This document shows positions 17,787 through 27,517 of a stretch of DNA of 64,000 nt, one piece after another. Position numbers and translations under genes: made by a program. The DNA is from Chitinophaga rhizophila. Lineage in GTDB: Bacteria; Bacteroidota; Bacteroidia; Chitinophagales; Chitinophagaceae. The notes under the pieces are model-generated. The model saw only the letters and a list, made by a program, of their open reading frames with translations. It did no database searches and had not been told where the DNA came from. Position 1 is the first letter of the stretch. Each line of letters starts with the position of its first letter. Where the stretch lies: the NCBI RefSeq assembly GCF_019492185.1, contig NZ_JAICCF010000001.1, forward strand, positions 620,001 to 684,000, given 5' to 3'.

Positions 17787-19397
17787 TTATTTGTAACCTT
17801 CATTCTGTTGCTCGCGCAGCAGTGGGTTAGCGGCTATTTCATCCGCAGGAATAGGCCACAGAAAACGGAAGTCAGTGTATGGATATGCAACGACACCACC
17901 CGTAGCCGGGAATACCGGAGGGGTAACATTGTTGTAATCTGATCCATCCAGTTTCATCTGTCCTATTTTTAACTTAGCCGGAACACCATTGGTACCATAT
18001 ACAGGGTCAAGCGCCAGACGATGGATATCAGGCCATCTGCGTCCTTCTCCGGTAAACTCAATACGTCTTTCCTGCAGGATAGCAAGTATCAGATCTGCCG
18101 GAGGAGTAGTGAATTGTTTATCTGCCGGCACTGAACGGTTACGTACATCATTCAGCAACAGAAATGCCTGTGCATTATTACCTTTCCTTGCATAGGCCTC
18201 TGCTACGTTCAGTAACACCTCTGCATACCTGATAATAGGCGCGTAATCTGTCTTGTTAACATAGTCCCGGTACTTGTTGTTGAAGGAGTATTTCTCTCCT
18301 ATTACCTGGCGGATCTGCAATAATGTTCTGCGCAGATCTCCCTCTACCCAGAAAGACGCATTGTACAACAGTGGGCTGGTTGCCACCAGACCACGGGCAC
18401 CTTTGTCAGCCGGACCAAACATTGAAGGCAGCGCACCATTGGTACCACCATTCGCATTAGGACCGTTAGCTACTGAAAATACAGACTCTGTATTGTTTTT
18501 GAAACTGGTGAAAGGAGTCTCCGGACTTGCAGTCAGGGTATATCCACCTATGGGACTGGTAAAGTGTGTAGCCGGCTGTTTGTCTGTACCGAGTTTTGCA
18601 CCCTCCGCAATTACACCATCCCAGTCCTGCATATGCTGCTTAATACGCGTTTTTAAAGCGATAGCAGCACCTTTGGACACCCTTGACAGGCCTTTAGGCT
18701 GTGTAGCAGGCAGGTTAGTTTCAGCATAATCCAGATCTGCCAGCAGTTTGGTATATGCTTCTGCAACTGTACCTCTGCCTACGCTTAAGCCTTCTGTAAC
18801 ATCGGCCTGGCTGGTAACAGCCTTCTCTCTATATGGTACACCAGGCTTACTACCATTACCATCAGCATAAGGGAAACTTACGTGAATAAGTAGTTCATGA
18901 TGAGCCAGTGCACGAAGAAAACGTGCTTCACCTTCGTAAGCAGCTGCCGCTTCCGGAGTAATAACACCGGCAGCACCTGCACCCTGTACGCCTTTGATCA
19001 GCACATTCGTCTGGTTGATCAACGCATACAGCCCGTTCCACATATTTACATTGTTGGCGGAACTTGGTGTGTAGGTACCTTCATAAGTGATGGCATAGAA
19101 CTGTGCAACGTTCAGCATGTCTTCACCTCTCATCTCGTCCTGCTCGATAGCAGCAGCACCAAAAGGATATCCACGCGCAGCAGCCTTATCTCCATTGTAA
19201 CTACCCACAGCAGCAGCTTCATAAACGCCCTGCATAGCAAGCTCTATACTTGATGCACTCTGGAATGCGGAATTTTCTGAAGGAGTATTGATAGGTTCCA
19301 GTTCAGTAAACTTACTGCAGGAAGGTGTTGCTAACATAGCCGCAGCCAGCATCGCCATAACGGCTGTTCTGCTAAATGTATATCTGATTCTTTTCAT
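17787..19397 (-). CDS. RagB/SusD family nutrient-uptake outer-membrane lipoprotein
   Basis: 536 residues with a lipoprotein signal (MLAAAMLATPSCSK). SusD proteins form the lid of the SusC barrel and bind the glycan or other substrate at the cell surface. Typical blocks are INTPSENSAFQSASSIELAMQGVY near the N-terminus, EARFLRALAHHELL, and the C-terminal RYAEVLLNVAEAYARKG with ERRIEFTGEGRRWPDIHRL. It lies 11 nt after the SusC gene. No glycoside hydrolase or protease is adjacent, so the substrate cannot be guessed. Confidence 0.95.
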   Translation of the reverse strand: MKRIRYTFSRTAVMAMLAAAMLATPSCSKFTELEPINTPSENSAFQSASSIELAMQGVYEAAAVGSYNGDKAAARGYPFGAAAIEQDEMRGEDMLNVAQFYAITYEGTYTPSSANNVNMWNGLYALINQTNVLIKGVQGAGAAGVITPEAAAAYEGEARFLRALAHHELLIHVSFPYADGNGSKPGVPYREKAVTSQADVTEGLSVGRGTVAEAYTKLLADLDYAETNLPATQPKGLSRVSKGAAIALKTRIKQHMQDWDGVIAEGAKLGTDKQPATHFTSPIGGYTLTASPETPFTSFKNNTESVFSVANGPNANGGTNGALPSMFGPADKGARGLVATSPLLYNASFWVEGDLRRTLLQIRQVIGEKYSFNNKYRDYVNKTDYAPIIRYAEVLLNVAEAYARKGNNAQAFLLLNDVRNRSVPADKQFTTPPADLILAILQERRIEFTGEGRRWPDIHRLALDPVYGTNGVPAKLKIGQMKLDGSDYNNVTPPVFPATGGVVAYPYTDFRFLWPIPADEIAANPLLREQQNEGYK

Positions 19398-19408
19398 TAC
19401 AATAGTTT

Positions 19409-22400
19409 TTATAATCCCAGGTTAATGCCGAAAGTATAGGTACGTGGTACCGGATTCGTGTTGAAATCAAGTCCCGGCTGTCTGTTGGTAATTGCATGCG
19501 TAGTAGCGCCGATTGCCTGTGCGTAAGCATTTAACTCCGGATCAAGACCCGTGTAGCTTGTAATAACAAACGCGTTCTGTACCTGTGCGTATATACGCAG
19601 ACTGTTCAGCTTCAGGCGTTGTAATACTGGCGTAGGAAGCGCATAACCGAGACCGATGTTCTGTGCACGCAGGAAAGAACCATTTTCAAGGAAACGGCTA
19701 TTGGTATTACCTGCCTGGTTAAGGGAGTTACCTGCACCGCTACCATAGAACAGACGTGGTACATCCGTTTCCTGACCTGCGGTTGTCCAACGGCGTAACA
19801 GCTCTTTACCTGCATTCTGGAATTTCATGTTAGTGAGGCTCTCCTGGCGGGTAACGTTGTATACTTTATTACCACCAGAGAAAGTGAGGTTGATATTCAG
19901 ATCAAATCTACCATAGCTCAGGGTGTTATTAAAGCCACCATACCAGGTTGGGTTTGACTGACCGAGGATACGTTTGTCAGCAAATGCCAGGGCTGCAACA
20001 GGGGCAGTCAGGTCTGCTGGCTTACTAGGATCGTAAGCATAGAATCTGAAGTTGCCACTTGCATCCAGGTTACCCTGTACAGTAGATCCGTCTGCTTTTT
20101 CCCACAGCGGGTTACCATTGGCAGCATTTACACCTTTGGATTCAAAGCCGAAGAATGCACCGATGGAGTTATTAACACGAGTAATGTTGTAAAGATCGAT
20201 AATGTCGGCATTATTATTGGCAAGCCTGGTCACCTTATTCTTTACCATGGTAAAGTTCAGGTTGGAGTTCCAGCGGAATTTCTCACTATTGACAATTACA
20301 CCGTTCAAAGCAAACTCGAAACCTTTGTTATTCATCTCACCTACGTTCAGGTTGATACTATTCTTAGGTACACCCAGTGAAGGAGGAGTAGGCGCTGCCA
20401 GGATCAGGTTATCTACATTATTCTGGAAATAATCTGCTGTAAACTGTATCCTGTTATCAAGCAGGGCGATGTCCAGACCGACATTCAGCTTCTTACTGGT
20501 TTCAAAAGACAGGTTCGGGTTACCGATCTGTCCATACTGAATAGCATTCAGTTCTCCGTAAGTAACAGCGTTGAATATACCTGCATAAGGGTAGTTATCG
20601 ATTTCTACGTTACCTACTTTTGCATAACCACCACGTATTTTCAGATCATTGATGAAGCTCAGGTTTGCGTTCTCAAAGAAGGCCTCTTTGGAAAGACGCC
20701 AACCTACTGAAACACCTGGTAAGGTTGCTCCCTGATTACCCCATGGCAAAGAAGAGATTTTATCCTGACGGATGGTAGCTGTTAACAGGTAACGGTCATT
20801 GAAGGCATAATTGGCACGTGCAAAATAAGATTCAAAGGCACGTTCAGTTACGCTACCGCCGAGATTCTTGGTACCCCAGGCATCAGAGATAATATTCTGA
20901 CCACCGAAGAATACATCAGACAAGTTCGTAGCGCTGGCAAAGAAGTTACGGGTTCTTGTTTTCTGATGCTCCACACCAGCTACTACACCGATGTTGTGTA
21001 GGCCCAGCGTTCTGTTGTAGGTAAGGGTATTCTGCCAGTTGTATCTAAACTGAGGCATTGAATACTGTGCTGTACTACCTACATCCCCCCTACCGTCTCC
21101 ATGAACAGGATCATAATATCTGTAGTATTCAACGTTTAGATTGTTAATACCAATCTGGCTACGGGCGGTCAGACCTTTTGCCAGCTCAACGCTCACGAAG
21201 GCGTTACCGGTGGTATTCATACTCTGGTTACGGAATACATTGTGATCCAGCACATATTTCAGGTTGGTATAGTTATCGTCTATCTCGCGGAGGTTAGCGC
21301 CTTTACCAAGACGTTGTTTATCTGCGCTGAGGTTGTAGCTGCCGTCTTCAAACATAGCAGGTACATTCGGGAAAAGGCGTATCGCTCCACCGATGTTGCC
21401 GGAGAGCGCATTGGTACCTGCGTTCAGACCTCTGTCAGTCGTATGGGTAACACCGACATTGATACCGAAGGTGACTCTTTCCAGCACTTTTTGTTCCAGC
21501 TTAGCACGTACATTGTACCGTACCTGATCGTTAGCTACAGAGATACCATCCATGTTGGAGTATCCGAGTGAGAAATAGTAGTTTGTCTGTTCAGTAGCGC
21601 CGCTGAATGACAACGCATGGTTCTGCTGGAAAGCGGTACGTAATACTACGTCCTGCCAGTCAGTATTGTAAGGATTTCCATTTGGGTCCAGGGTTGGCTT
21701 AGCAGCTTCCGCCAGGCCGGCATTTGTCAGCTTTTCATTGGTAATATCGATGAACTGATTAGCATCCAGGAGGTCAAACTTCTTGGAAGGCGTTGCAGCA
21801 GCTACCCATGCATTATAGGCAACACTGGTTTTACCCTGCTTACCACGTTTGGTAGTGATCAGGATAACACCATTAGAAGCACGTGAACCGTAGATAGCAG
21901 TTGCAGAACCATCTTTTAATACTTCCACACTCTCAATATCAGCAGGATTGATATCGCCCAGGGGGTTGTAAGATACAGATGCAGAACCACCGAGGTCTCC
22001 GGAGATATAAGGCACCCCGTCAACTACGTACAATGGATCAGAACTGTTGGTGATGGAGTTAACACCCCTGATACGAACGCGGGCCGGCTGACCTAAAGCG
22101 CCGGTAGCAACGCCTACCTGTACACCTGTTACCTGACCAGCCAGTTGCTTATCAAAGCTGGGAGAAGCCAGGTTCTTCAGCAATTCGCCTTTTACAGTAC
22201 CTACGGAACCTGTTACATTCTTACGCTCCTGGGTACCATAACCTACGACTACGATTTCACTTAATGCTTTTTCATCACTGGAAAGGGCAATATTCAGCTG
22301 GCCGCTGGTACCTACAGGGACTTCTTTTGATAAAAACCCGGTTGTGGATACCTGTAATACAGTGGATTCAGTGGGCACTTTAATAGTAAAAGAGCCTGTA

Positions 22401-22567
22401 GCATCTGTTACAGTTCCTGAAGAAGTACTTTTGATCCTGATAGTCGCGCCAGGCAATGGCGACCCGTCTTTTGCATCTGTGACTTTCCCGGAAACTGTGC
22501 GGGATTGTGCCAATGCATGCATCATGCTTATGGCCATAAACAGCCACAAGAGTAGACTTTTTTTCAT
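19409..22567 (-). CDS. SusC/RagA family TonB-linked outer-membrane protein
   Basis: 1052 residues. Signal peptide MKKSLLLWLFMAISMMHALAQ, carboxypeptidase-regulatory-like domain (VSGKVTDAKDGSPLPGATI), then the SusC signature EIVVVGYGTQERKNVTGSV and plug (RIRGVNSITNSSDPLYVVDGV, ESVEVLKDGSATAIYGSRA). The beta-barrel ends TYTFGINLGL. No STN domain is present, so direct transmembrane signalling to an anti-sigma factor by that route is unlikely. It forms the transport pair with the following SusD gene. The sigma/zinc-finger pair is nearby but convergent, so a regulatory link is only possible. Confidence 0.96.
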   Translation of the reverse strand: MKKSLLLWLFMAISMMHALAQSRTVSGKVTDAKDGSPLPGATIRIKSTSSGTVTDATGSFTIKVPTESTVLQVSTTGFLSKEVPVGTSGQLNIALSSDEKALSEIVVVGYGTQERKNVTGSVGTVKGELLKNLASPSFDKQLAGQVTGVQVGVATGALGQPARVRIRGVNSITNSSDPLYVVDGVPYISGDLGGSASVSYNPLGDINPADIESVEVLKDGSATAIYGSRASNGVILITTKRGKQGKTSVAYNAWVAAATPSKKFDLLDANQFIDITNEKLTNAGLAEAAKPTLDPNGNPYNTDWQDVVLRTAFQQNHALSFSGATEQTNYYFSLGYSNMDGISVANDQVRYNVRAKLEQKVLERVTFGINVGVTHTTDRGLNAGTNALSGNIGGAIRLFPNVPAMFEDGSYNLSADKQRLGKGANLREIDDNYTNLKYVLDHNVFRNQSMNTTGNAFVSVELAKGLTARSQIGINNLNVEYYRYYDPVHGDGRGDVGSTAQYSMPQFRYNWQNTLTYNRTLGLHNIGVVAGVEHQKTRTRNFFASATNLSDVFFGGQNIISDAWGTKNLGGSVTERAFESYFARANYAFNDRYLLTATIRQDKISSLPWGNQGATLPGVSVGWRLSKEAFFENANLSFINDLKIRGGYAKVGNVEIDNYPYAGIFNAVTYGELNAIQYGQIGNPNLSFETSKKLNVGLDIALLDNRIQFTADYFQNNVDNLILAAPTPPSLGVPKNSINLNVGEMNNKGFEFALNGVIVNSEKFRWNSNLNFTMVKNKVTRLANNNADIIDLYNITRVNNSIGAFFGFESKGVNAANGNPLWEKADGSTVQGNLDASGNFRFYAYDPSKPADLTAPVAALAFADKRILGQSNPTWYGGFNNTLSYGRFDLNINLTFSGGNKVYNVTRQESLTNMKFQNAGKELLRRWTTAGQETDVPRLFYGSGAGNSLNQAGNTNSRFLENGSFLRAQNIGLGYALPTPVLQRLKLNSLRIYAQVQNAFVITSYTGLDPELNAYAQAIGATTHAITNRQPGLDFNTNPVPRTYTFGINLGL

Positions 22568-23096
22568 ACGCTGATTTGATTTAGAACTTGGTTGATGTGT
22601 TTTTAAGTATACTTCAGAATTTACCCCAATAGTGTTTCCCCACCGTCATCACTTACGGCCTTATAATCTGTTTATCTATGGGAGATCAGAAGTTGTTATG
22701 CGTTTCTATGGCATTACTATACAGCACAATAGTTAATTCAGATACTGGATCTGTTCTACGTTATGGTTTAGATTTTATTGATTTAGATTTTGGCCTTGAA
22801 TTATTACGTCTGCAAGATAAAAAATTAACGCATACAGCAAGGTTAGAATTTGGTAAGAAAATCAGCGCCGCCGGGAAGCAGTTGATTATTAACCGAATAC
22901 AGCGATGTTTACCCGTCAAAAAAATTCCTACCACAGTTATTCTCTGCGCTTTGGCCTACCTAAATATTTATATCCTGGCCCTGGAAACGTGTAGTTTATT
23001 AGCCTAATTTTGCAGTTGCCAGTTGAATGGCAGGAAATAATATTATCAGCCGGCACAAGATGGCTGCAATAGTTATAGATCAGCGTAACTGCAGTT
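22568..23096. other. Divergent intergenic region, SusC gene to AAA ATPase gene
   Basis: About 530 bp holding the promoters of the leftward SusC/SusD operon and the rightward AAA gene. A 109-codon plus-strand ORF (22678-23007) is open but shows no domain and unremarkable composition, so I do not call it. No hairpin or repeat stands out. Confidence 0.5.
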
Positions 23097-23861
23097 GTGA
23101 AGCGTCTGGCCATTGAACAAAGATTAAATAAGCAGGTATACATGAACCTTTCTGATCTACTTATAACTGATAGAGAACAGGTCGCCCTCAGCGACGTACA
23201 GTTGAGTGATGTGAACAAAACCAGCATTGAACAGCTAATAAAAGAGCATTATTATATTGAGGAACTGCACAATGCAGGTTTGCCCGTCAATAATAAAGTG
23301 CTGCTGCACGGCAGCTCAGGATGTGGCAAAACGACTACTGCCAAAGCAATTGCCAAAGCTTTAAATAAAACGTTACTGATACTGGACCTGAGTAGTATTG
23401 TGTCTGCCCGTATAGGCGAAACTTCTCAGAATATAAAGCAGGTATTTGATAAAGCAATACGCGAAAGAGCAGTGCTTTTCCTTGACGAATTTGATCAGGT
23501 AGGCAAAGCACGCGGTAATGATGATAAAGATGTAGGAGAAATGCGCAGACTGGTGAATACCCTCATTCAGCTCATTGACTACTTCCCTGAAAAGGCACTA
23601 TTGATCGCGGCTACCAATCATGCGCATATTATCGACAAGGCATTGTTAAGGCGCTTTCAGCTGCAGATTACGTATCAGTTGCCAGATGCCGCTGAACTGG
23701 ATAAGTACTATAATAAATTGCTGGACAAGTTTCCGGAGGAAATGCGCACTATTGACCGCAAATACAATATCTCCTTTGCTGAGGCAAAAGATGATGCTTA
23801 TACGCAGATAAAAACAGCGTTTATTGCCAGACTAGAGCGCCAGGTGAAGGTATCTGTCTAA
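23097..23861 (+). CDS. AAA-type ATPase
   Basis: 254 residues from a GTG start; the first ATG is at 23142 (MNLSDLL). Walker A is GSSGCGKT (residues 72-79), Walker B is AVLFLDEFDQ, sensor 1 is LIAATNHA and an Arg-finger region follows (LLRRFQLQI). It resembles the compact one-domain AAA proteins that remodel a partner protein. No N-terminal substrate domain is evident beyond about 60 residues. It is upstream of the STM4015 gene on the same strand, but a strong hairpin and about 200 nt lie between, so co-transcription is uncertain. The partner is unknown. Confidence 0.85.
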   Translation: MKRLAIEQRLNKQVYMNLSDLLITDREQVALSDVQLSDVNKTSIEQLIKEHYYIEELHNAGLPVNNKVLLHGSSGCGKTTTAKAIAKALNKTLLILDLSSIVSARIGETSQNIKQVFDKAIRERAVLFLDEFDQVGKARGNDDKDVGEMRRLVNTLIQLIDYFPEKALLIAATNHAHIIDKALLRRFQLQITYQLPDAAELDKYYNKLLDKFPEEMRTIDRKYNISFAEAKDDAYTQIKTAFIARLERQVKVSV

Positions 23862-23870
23862 TAAGACTGA

Positions 23871-23922
23871 CCTGCAAGTGAGACAGCCTTCAGCCATTCC
23901 TGAAGGCTGTTTCACTTGCAGG
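23871..23922 (+). terminator. Long perfect hairpin after the AAA gene
   Basis: CCTGCAAGTGAGACAGCC... at 23871-23893 pairs with ...GGCTGTTTCACTTGCAGG at 23900-23922 over about 23 bp with one G-T wobble. No T run follows, so it may be a weak terminator, an attenuator or an RNA-stability element between the AAA gene and the STM operon. Confidence 0.65.
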
Positions 23923-24057
23923 CAATCCTATACTGCCTTCGCTCCTACTACCAACTTACCAGGAAAGAAACGATAGTATATGCTCGATTGCTTTTAATAA
24001 CGTGTATACTGGCAATATCTCTGAAAAAAAACTTTTATATTAGCCACAAAAAAGAGA

Positions 24058-24975
24058 ATGACTATTGCATCCAACCTGAACGAATTTCTCGGTAAAAGAG
24101 TGGAGAATTTCAACCCCGAAACTGGTATTGTTAATCCCGAAACTGTAGTCTACCGCATCAACACAGACTACGACGAAGCAGCACAAGAATTTGATGCAAA
24201 GCTGGATGCATTCGCAAATGATGCAAGAGTGGGTGAAGTTACACAACTGATTATCGGCATGTTTGACCAGGAGTCTTCGACTACTACTGAATCGCTGGTT
24301 AACAAACTGGTATCCTTCAAGGACAAACTGCAGCAACTTACACACCTTTTTATTGGCGATATTACCTACCAGGAATGTGAGATATCATGGATACAGCAAT
24401 CTGACATGTCTCCTTTGCTGGCTGCATTCCCACAACTGGAATACTTCCGGGTGAGAGGCGGCGACGGGCTGCGGATCACTGCTTTTGCCCACGCTAACCT
24501 GAATACGCTCATCATTGAAACAGGCGGACTGGGCCCTGATACCCTTAAAGATATCATGGCTGCAGACCTGCCTAAACTGGAGAAACTGGAGCTATGGCTG
24601 GGATCTGAGAACTATGGCTTCGCTTCTACTGTAGAAGATTACGCCACTATCATCTCAGGTGAGAAATTCCCCGGACTCAAGTCGCTGGGCCTTAAAAACA
24701 GCGAGATCCAGGATGAAATTGCAATAGCGCTCAGCACCTCTCCTTTCGTGAAACAACTGGATGTACTCGACCTGTCAATGGGAGTGCTGAGTGACAAAGG
24801 AGGCGAAGCCCTGCTGAACAGTCCTGCTGTTAAAGAACTGTCCTTCCTTGACTTACGACATCATTATCTCAGCAATGAAATGATGGGCAAATTGCAGTCC
24901 CTGGGCATCAAAATAAATTTGGATGAACAGGAAACAGCCGATAAATACGGTCCATATATAGAAGTCTCTGAGTAA
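24058..24975 (+). CDS. STM4015-family leucine-rich-repeat-like protein
   Basis: 305 residues, no signal peptide. The middle and C-terminus show LRR-like periodicity (FPQLEYFRVRGGDGLRI, ANLNTLIIETGGLG, LPKLEKLELWLG, FPGLKSLGLKNSEIQ, VKQLDVLDLSMGVLS, VKELSFLDLRHHYLS). The N-terminus (FLGKRVENFNPETGI) and the overall size fit the STM4015 family. The family is known for constant association with STM4011-STM4014 proteins, with no established activity. It is the first gene of that operon, 3 nt before the ATP-grasp gene. The LRR suggests it binds a partner or is a scaffold or substrate of the modifying enzymes; this is inference. Confidence 0.85.
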   Translation: MTIASNLNEFLGKRVENFNPETGIVNPETVVYRINTDYDEAAQEFDAKLDAFANDARVGEVTQLIIGMFDQESSTTTESLVNKLVSFKDKLQQLTHLFIGDITYQECEISWIQQSDMSPLLAAFPQLEYFRVRGGDGLRITAFAHANLNTLIIETGGLGPDTLKDIMAADLPKLEKLELWLGSENYGFASTVEDYATIISGEKFPGLKSLGLKNSEIQDEIAIALSTSPFVKQLDVLDLSMGVLSDKGGEALLNSPAVKELSFLDLRHHYLSNEMMGKLQSLGIKINLDEQETADKYGPYIEVSE

Positions 24976-24978
24976 CTT

Positions 24979-26085
24979 ATGCATGTGGTGATTTTTGGGA
25001 ATGCGGAGAACAGAAGAACGATTGCTTTCTGTGAAGCGGCAGCTGCAAAGGGACTACCACCCGTGATAGTCATACCCTATATTGATCTGCTGACTGGCAG
25101 AACAGTAGCAGATATCCCGGCAGGAAGTATTGTTAAGATTGATTCTCCGGGAGAAAACGAGGCTGTAAGAGCGTTATTGATTCAACGGGGACTTGCTGAC
25201 AAGCCTGTCCCCGCTGATCTGTATATACCTGAACAGGGTATTATACGGTACATGCGCCCCTGGTACACTGGCTTTAGTCAATTGCTTGCTGACATTGACA
25301 AGATGCTCATGCCACGGGAAGTCATACGCATGAACAATTCGCAAGATATCCGTATAATGTTTGATAAAGCTGCCTGCCAGCAATATCTGTATGAACAGCA
25401 TATACCAGTACCACGCATACTGCCTCAGGTAACAGACTATCTGTCACTGGTCAATACCATGGAACAGTCAAAAATGCACCGTGTATTTATTAAGCCTGCA
25501 CATGCTTCTTCTGCCTCCGGGGTAATTGCTTTTAGAAAGAGCGGTCAACAGGTACAAGCTGTCTCCTCAGCTGACTTGACCAGAACACCCGCAGGTATAA
25601 AGCTATTCAACTCACTGAAAGTACGTACATACACAGACCCGGTTGATGTAACGGATCTTATTAACAGAATACTTGCTGAGGGTGTACAGATCGAGGAATG
25701 GTTACCCAAAGCTACCCTGGAGGACCGCTATTTTGATATCCGGGTATTAGTGATAGGCGGCACTGCAAGGCACACGGTGATACGCACCAGTAAACAGGTA
25801 ATCACCAATCTTCATCTCGGTAATAAACGCGGAGATATACAGACATTCCTGCATGCTTATGGAGAGGAACCATTGAATGCTGTCAGGCAACTGGCAGAAA
25901 AGACAGCAGCCTGTTTCCCTGCTACCTGGTACATGGGAGTGGATATTATGCTGACCGCCAATAGCCTCCGGCCCTATGTACTTGAGGTCAATGCTTTCGG
26001 CGACCTCCTACCCAATCTGCTGGACGAGGGAGAAACCTGTTATGAGGCAGAAATATCAGCTATTCTCCAACAGCAATCATTATAG
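24979..26085 (+). CDS. STM4014-family ATP-grasp-like protein
   Basis: 368 residues, cytoplasmic. An N-terminal Rossmann-like start (MHVVIFGNAENRRTIAF) precedes an ATP-grasp fold: FIKPAHASSASGV (nucleotide-binding Lys and loop), EEWLPKATLEDRYFDIRVLVI, and the Mg-binding end PYVLEVNAFGDLLPNL. ATP-grasp enzymes join a carboxylate to an amine, thiol or similar nucleophile through an acyl phosphate. The operon order suggests it acts on the same product as the two radical SAM enzymes. Substrate unknown. Confidence 0.86.
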   Translation: MHVVIFGNAENRRTIAFCEAAAAKGLPPVIVIPYIDLLTGRTVADIPAGSIVKIDSPGENEAVRALLIQRGLADKPVPADLYIPEQGIIRYMRPWYTGFSQLLADIDKMLMPREVIRMNNSQDIRIMFDKAACQQYLYEQHIPVPRILPQVTDYLSLVNTMEQSKMHRVFIKPAHASSASGVIAFRKSGQQVQAVSSADLTRTPAGIKLFNSLKVRTYTDPVDVTDLINRILAEGVQIEEWLPKATLEDRYFDIRVLVIGGTARHTVIRTSKQVITNLHLGNKRGDIQTFLHAYGEEPLNAVRQLAEKTAACFPATWYMGVDIMLTANSLRPYVLEVNAFGDLLPNLLDEGETCYEAEISAILQQQSL

Positions 26086-26087
26086 TC

Positions 26088-26717
26088 ATGCAGCAATACC
26101 ACACACTGATCTTTGACCTTGATAATACACTGATTGACCGCGATACGGCTATGCGGCAAGCAATGAGGCAATGGTTGCAACAGCATCCGCAGGTTACTTA
26201 CTCACTAGACCAGGTGATGGCTTATGATAATGCCGGATATACTGACAGGGCCGTTTTCTGTCACTGGCTGATGCCTGGCGCAGACACAACATCTTTACTG
26301 CGCAACATCCAGCGCCTGCTATTACAGGCACTAAAGCCGGACGGCGAGGTATTAACAATGCTGGAGAAACTGAAGGAGAAACATCAGCTAGTGCTGGCCA
26401 GCAATGGCAGTAGTGCTATACAACGTGCGAAACTTGCAGCCTGCGGCCTGACAGATTACTTTACACATATCTTTATCTCAGGAGAAATTGGATTGGCTAA
26501 ACCAGCGCCCGCATTTTATCAGCATATACTGGATGTGCTGGCGGTTTCACCTGCAAAGATACTGATGACCGGGGATGATACTGCAAATGACATACTACCT
26601 GCGCAACAATGCGGTCTTGATACCTGCTGGGTGTCGCAGGGCAGGAAAGCAGCTGGCATCACCCCTGAAATAATAATTACTCACCTTACAGAGCTGCCAA
26701 TATGGACGGAATGCTGA
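26088..26717 (+). CDS. HAD-superfamily hydrolase
   Basis: 209 residues. HAD motif I is FDLDNTLIDRD, motif II LASNGSS, motif III Lys in GLAKPAPAF, and motif IV GDDTANDI. This is a subfamily I phosphatase fold with a helical cap, as in phosphoglycolate phosphatase or YjjG-like enzymes. It is embedded in the STM operon, 2 nt after the ATP-grasp gene and overlapping the STM4013 gene. I recall the core set as STM4011-4015 without it, so it may be an accessory step such as dephosphorylation of an intermediate. Confidence 0.88.
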   Translation: MQQYHTLIFDLDNTLIDRDTAMRQAMRQWLQQHPQVTYSLDQVMAYDNAGYTDRAVFCHWLMPGADTTSLLRNIQRLLLQALKPDGEVLTMLEKLKEKHQLVLASNGSSAIQRAKLAACGLTDYFTHIFISGEIGLAKPAPAFYQHILDVLAVSPAKILMTGDDTANDILPAQQCGLDTCWVSQGRKAAGITPEIIITHLTELPIWTEC

Positions 26718-27517
26718 ACATGAAAGAAGTAGCAAGTGATATGAATATCCTGTTCATTACGCTGGATAGTCTGCGGTATGATGCAGCAGCGTCCCTGTTA
26801 CAAGAGAATAAGACGCCCAATTTTCAGAAATATCTGCCCCAGGGATGGCAGCGGTGCAGTTCCCCAGGTAGCTTTACCTATGCAGCACATCATGCGTTTT
26901 TTGCAGGATTCCTGCCCACTCCGGCTATACCGGAGAAAATGCCGAGAATGTTTGCCGCCAGATTTGCAGGTAGCGAGACTACCGGTGAAAAGACCCTGGT
27001 CTTTGACACTGCTGACATTGTCAGCGGTTTTGCAGGAATGGGTTTCAAAACCGTCTGCATAGGAGGTGTGGGCTTCTTTAACAAACAAACAGCATTAGGT
27101 ACTGTCTTACCATCCCTGTTCCAGGATAGCTACTGGGACCGCTCATATGGAGTAACAGATCCTGCGTCCACCCAACACCAGTTTGAGAAAGCGGCAGAGG
27201 TGATCAGTGGAAGTGATGGCAGACAGCTATTCCTTTTTATTAATGTTTCTGCTATTCATCAACCTAACTACTTTTATCATACCACCTCCCATACAACAGA
27301 TACATTAGATTCGCATAAAGCGGCACTGGAATATGTGGACAGCCAGTTGCCCATATTGACAGCTGCACTGGAACAACTGGACAAAGACACATTTTGTATC
27401 ATCTGTTCTGACCATGGCACTGCATATGGAGAGGATGGATATTACGGTCACCGTATTGGTCATCCCAGCGTATGGGATGTGCCAATGGCCAGTTTTATAC
27501 TTAAAAAGAAAGCATGA
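26702..27517 (+). CDS. STM4013/SEN3800-family alkaline-phosphatase-fold hydrolase
   Basis: Up to 271 residues; ATGs at 26702, 26711, 26720 and 26741 are all possible, the second (MLNMKEVASD) fitting my memory of homologues best. Phosphatase/sulfatase-fold metal motifs are ILFITLDSLRYDAA near the start and the C-terminal SDHGTAYGEDGYYGHRIGHP. The expected nucleophile region is SFTYAAHHAFFAG. It probably hydrolyses a phosphate or sulfate ester or transfers a phospho-group. It overlaps the HAD gene upstream and the STM4012 gene by 4 nt downstream. Confidence 0.87.
   Translation: MDGMLNMKEVASDMNILFITLDSLRYDAAASLLQENKTPNFQKYLPQGWQRCSSPGSFTYAAHHAFFAGFLPTPAIPEKMPRMFAARFAGSETTGEKTLVFDTADIVSGFAGMGFKTVCIGGVGFFNKQTALGTVLPSLFQDSYWDRSYGVTDPASTQHQFEKAAEVISGSDGRQLFLFINVSAIHQPNYFYHTTSHTTDTLDSHKAALEYVDSQLPILTAALEQLDKDTFCIICSDHGTAYGEDGYYGHRIGHPSVWDVPMASFILKKKA

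Noticed and set aside
15938..22567. A direct sigma/anti-sigma/SusC signalling circuit
   Set aside because: The SusC protein lacks an STN domain and the two units are convergent, so no direct link can be supported.
22678..23007. 109-codon plus-strand ORF upstream of the AAA gene
   Set aside because: Open reading frame only; no domain, no signal peptide, and composition like the AT-rich spacer. Not enough support for a gene.
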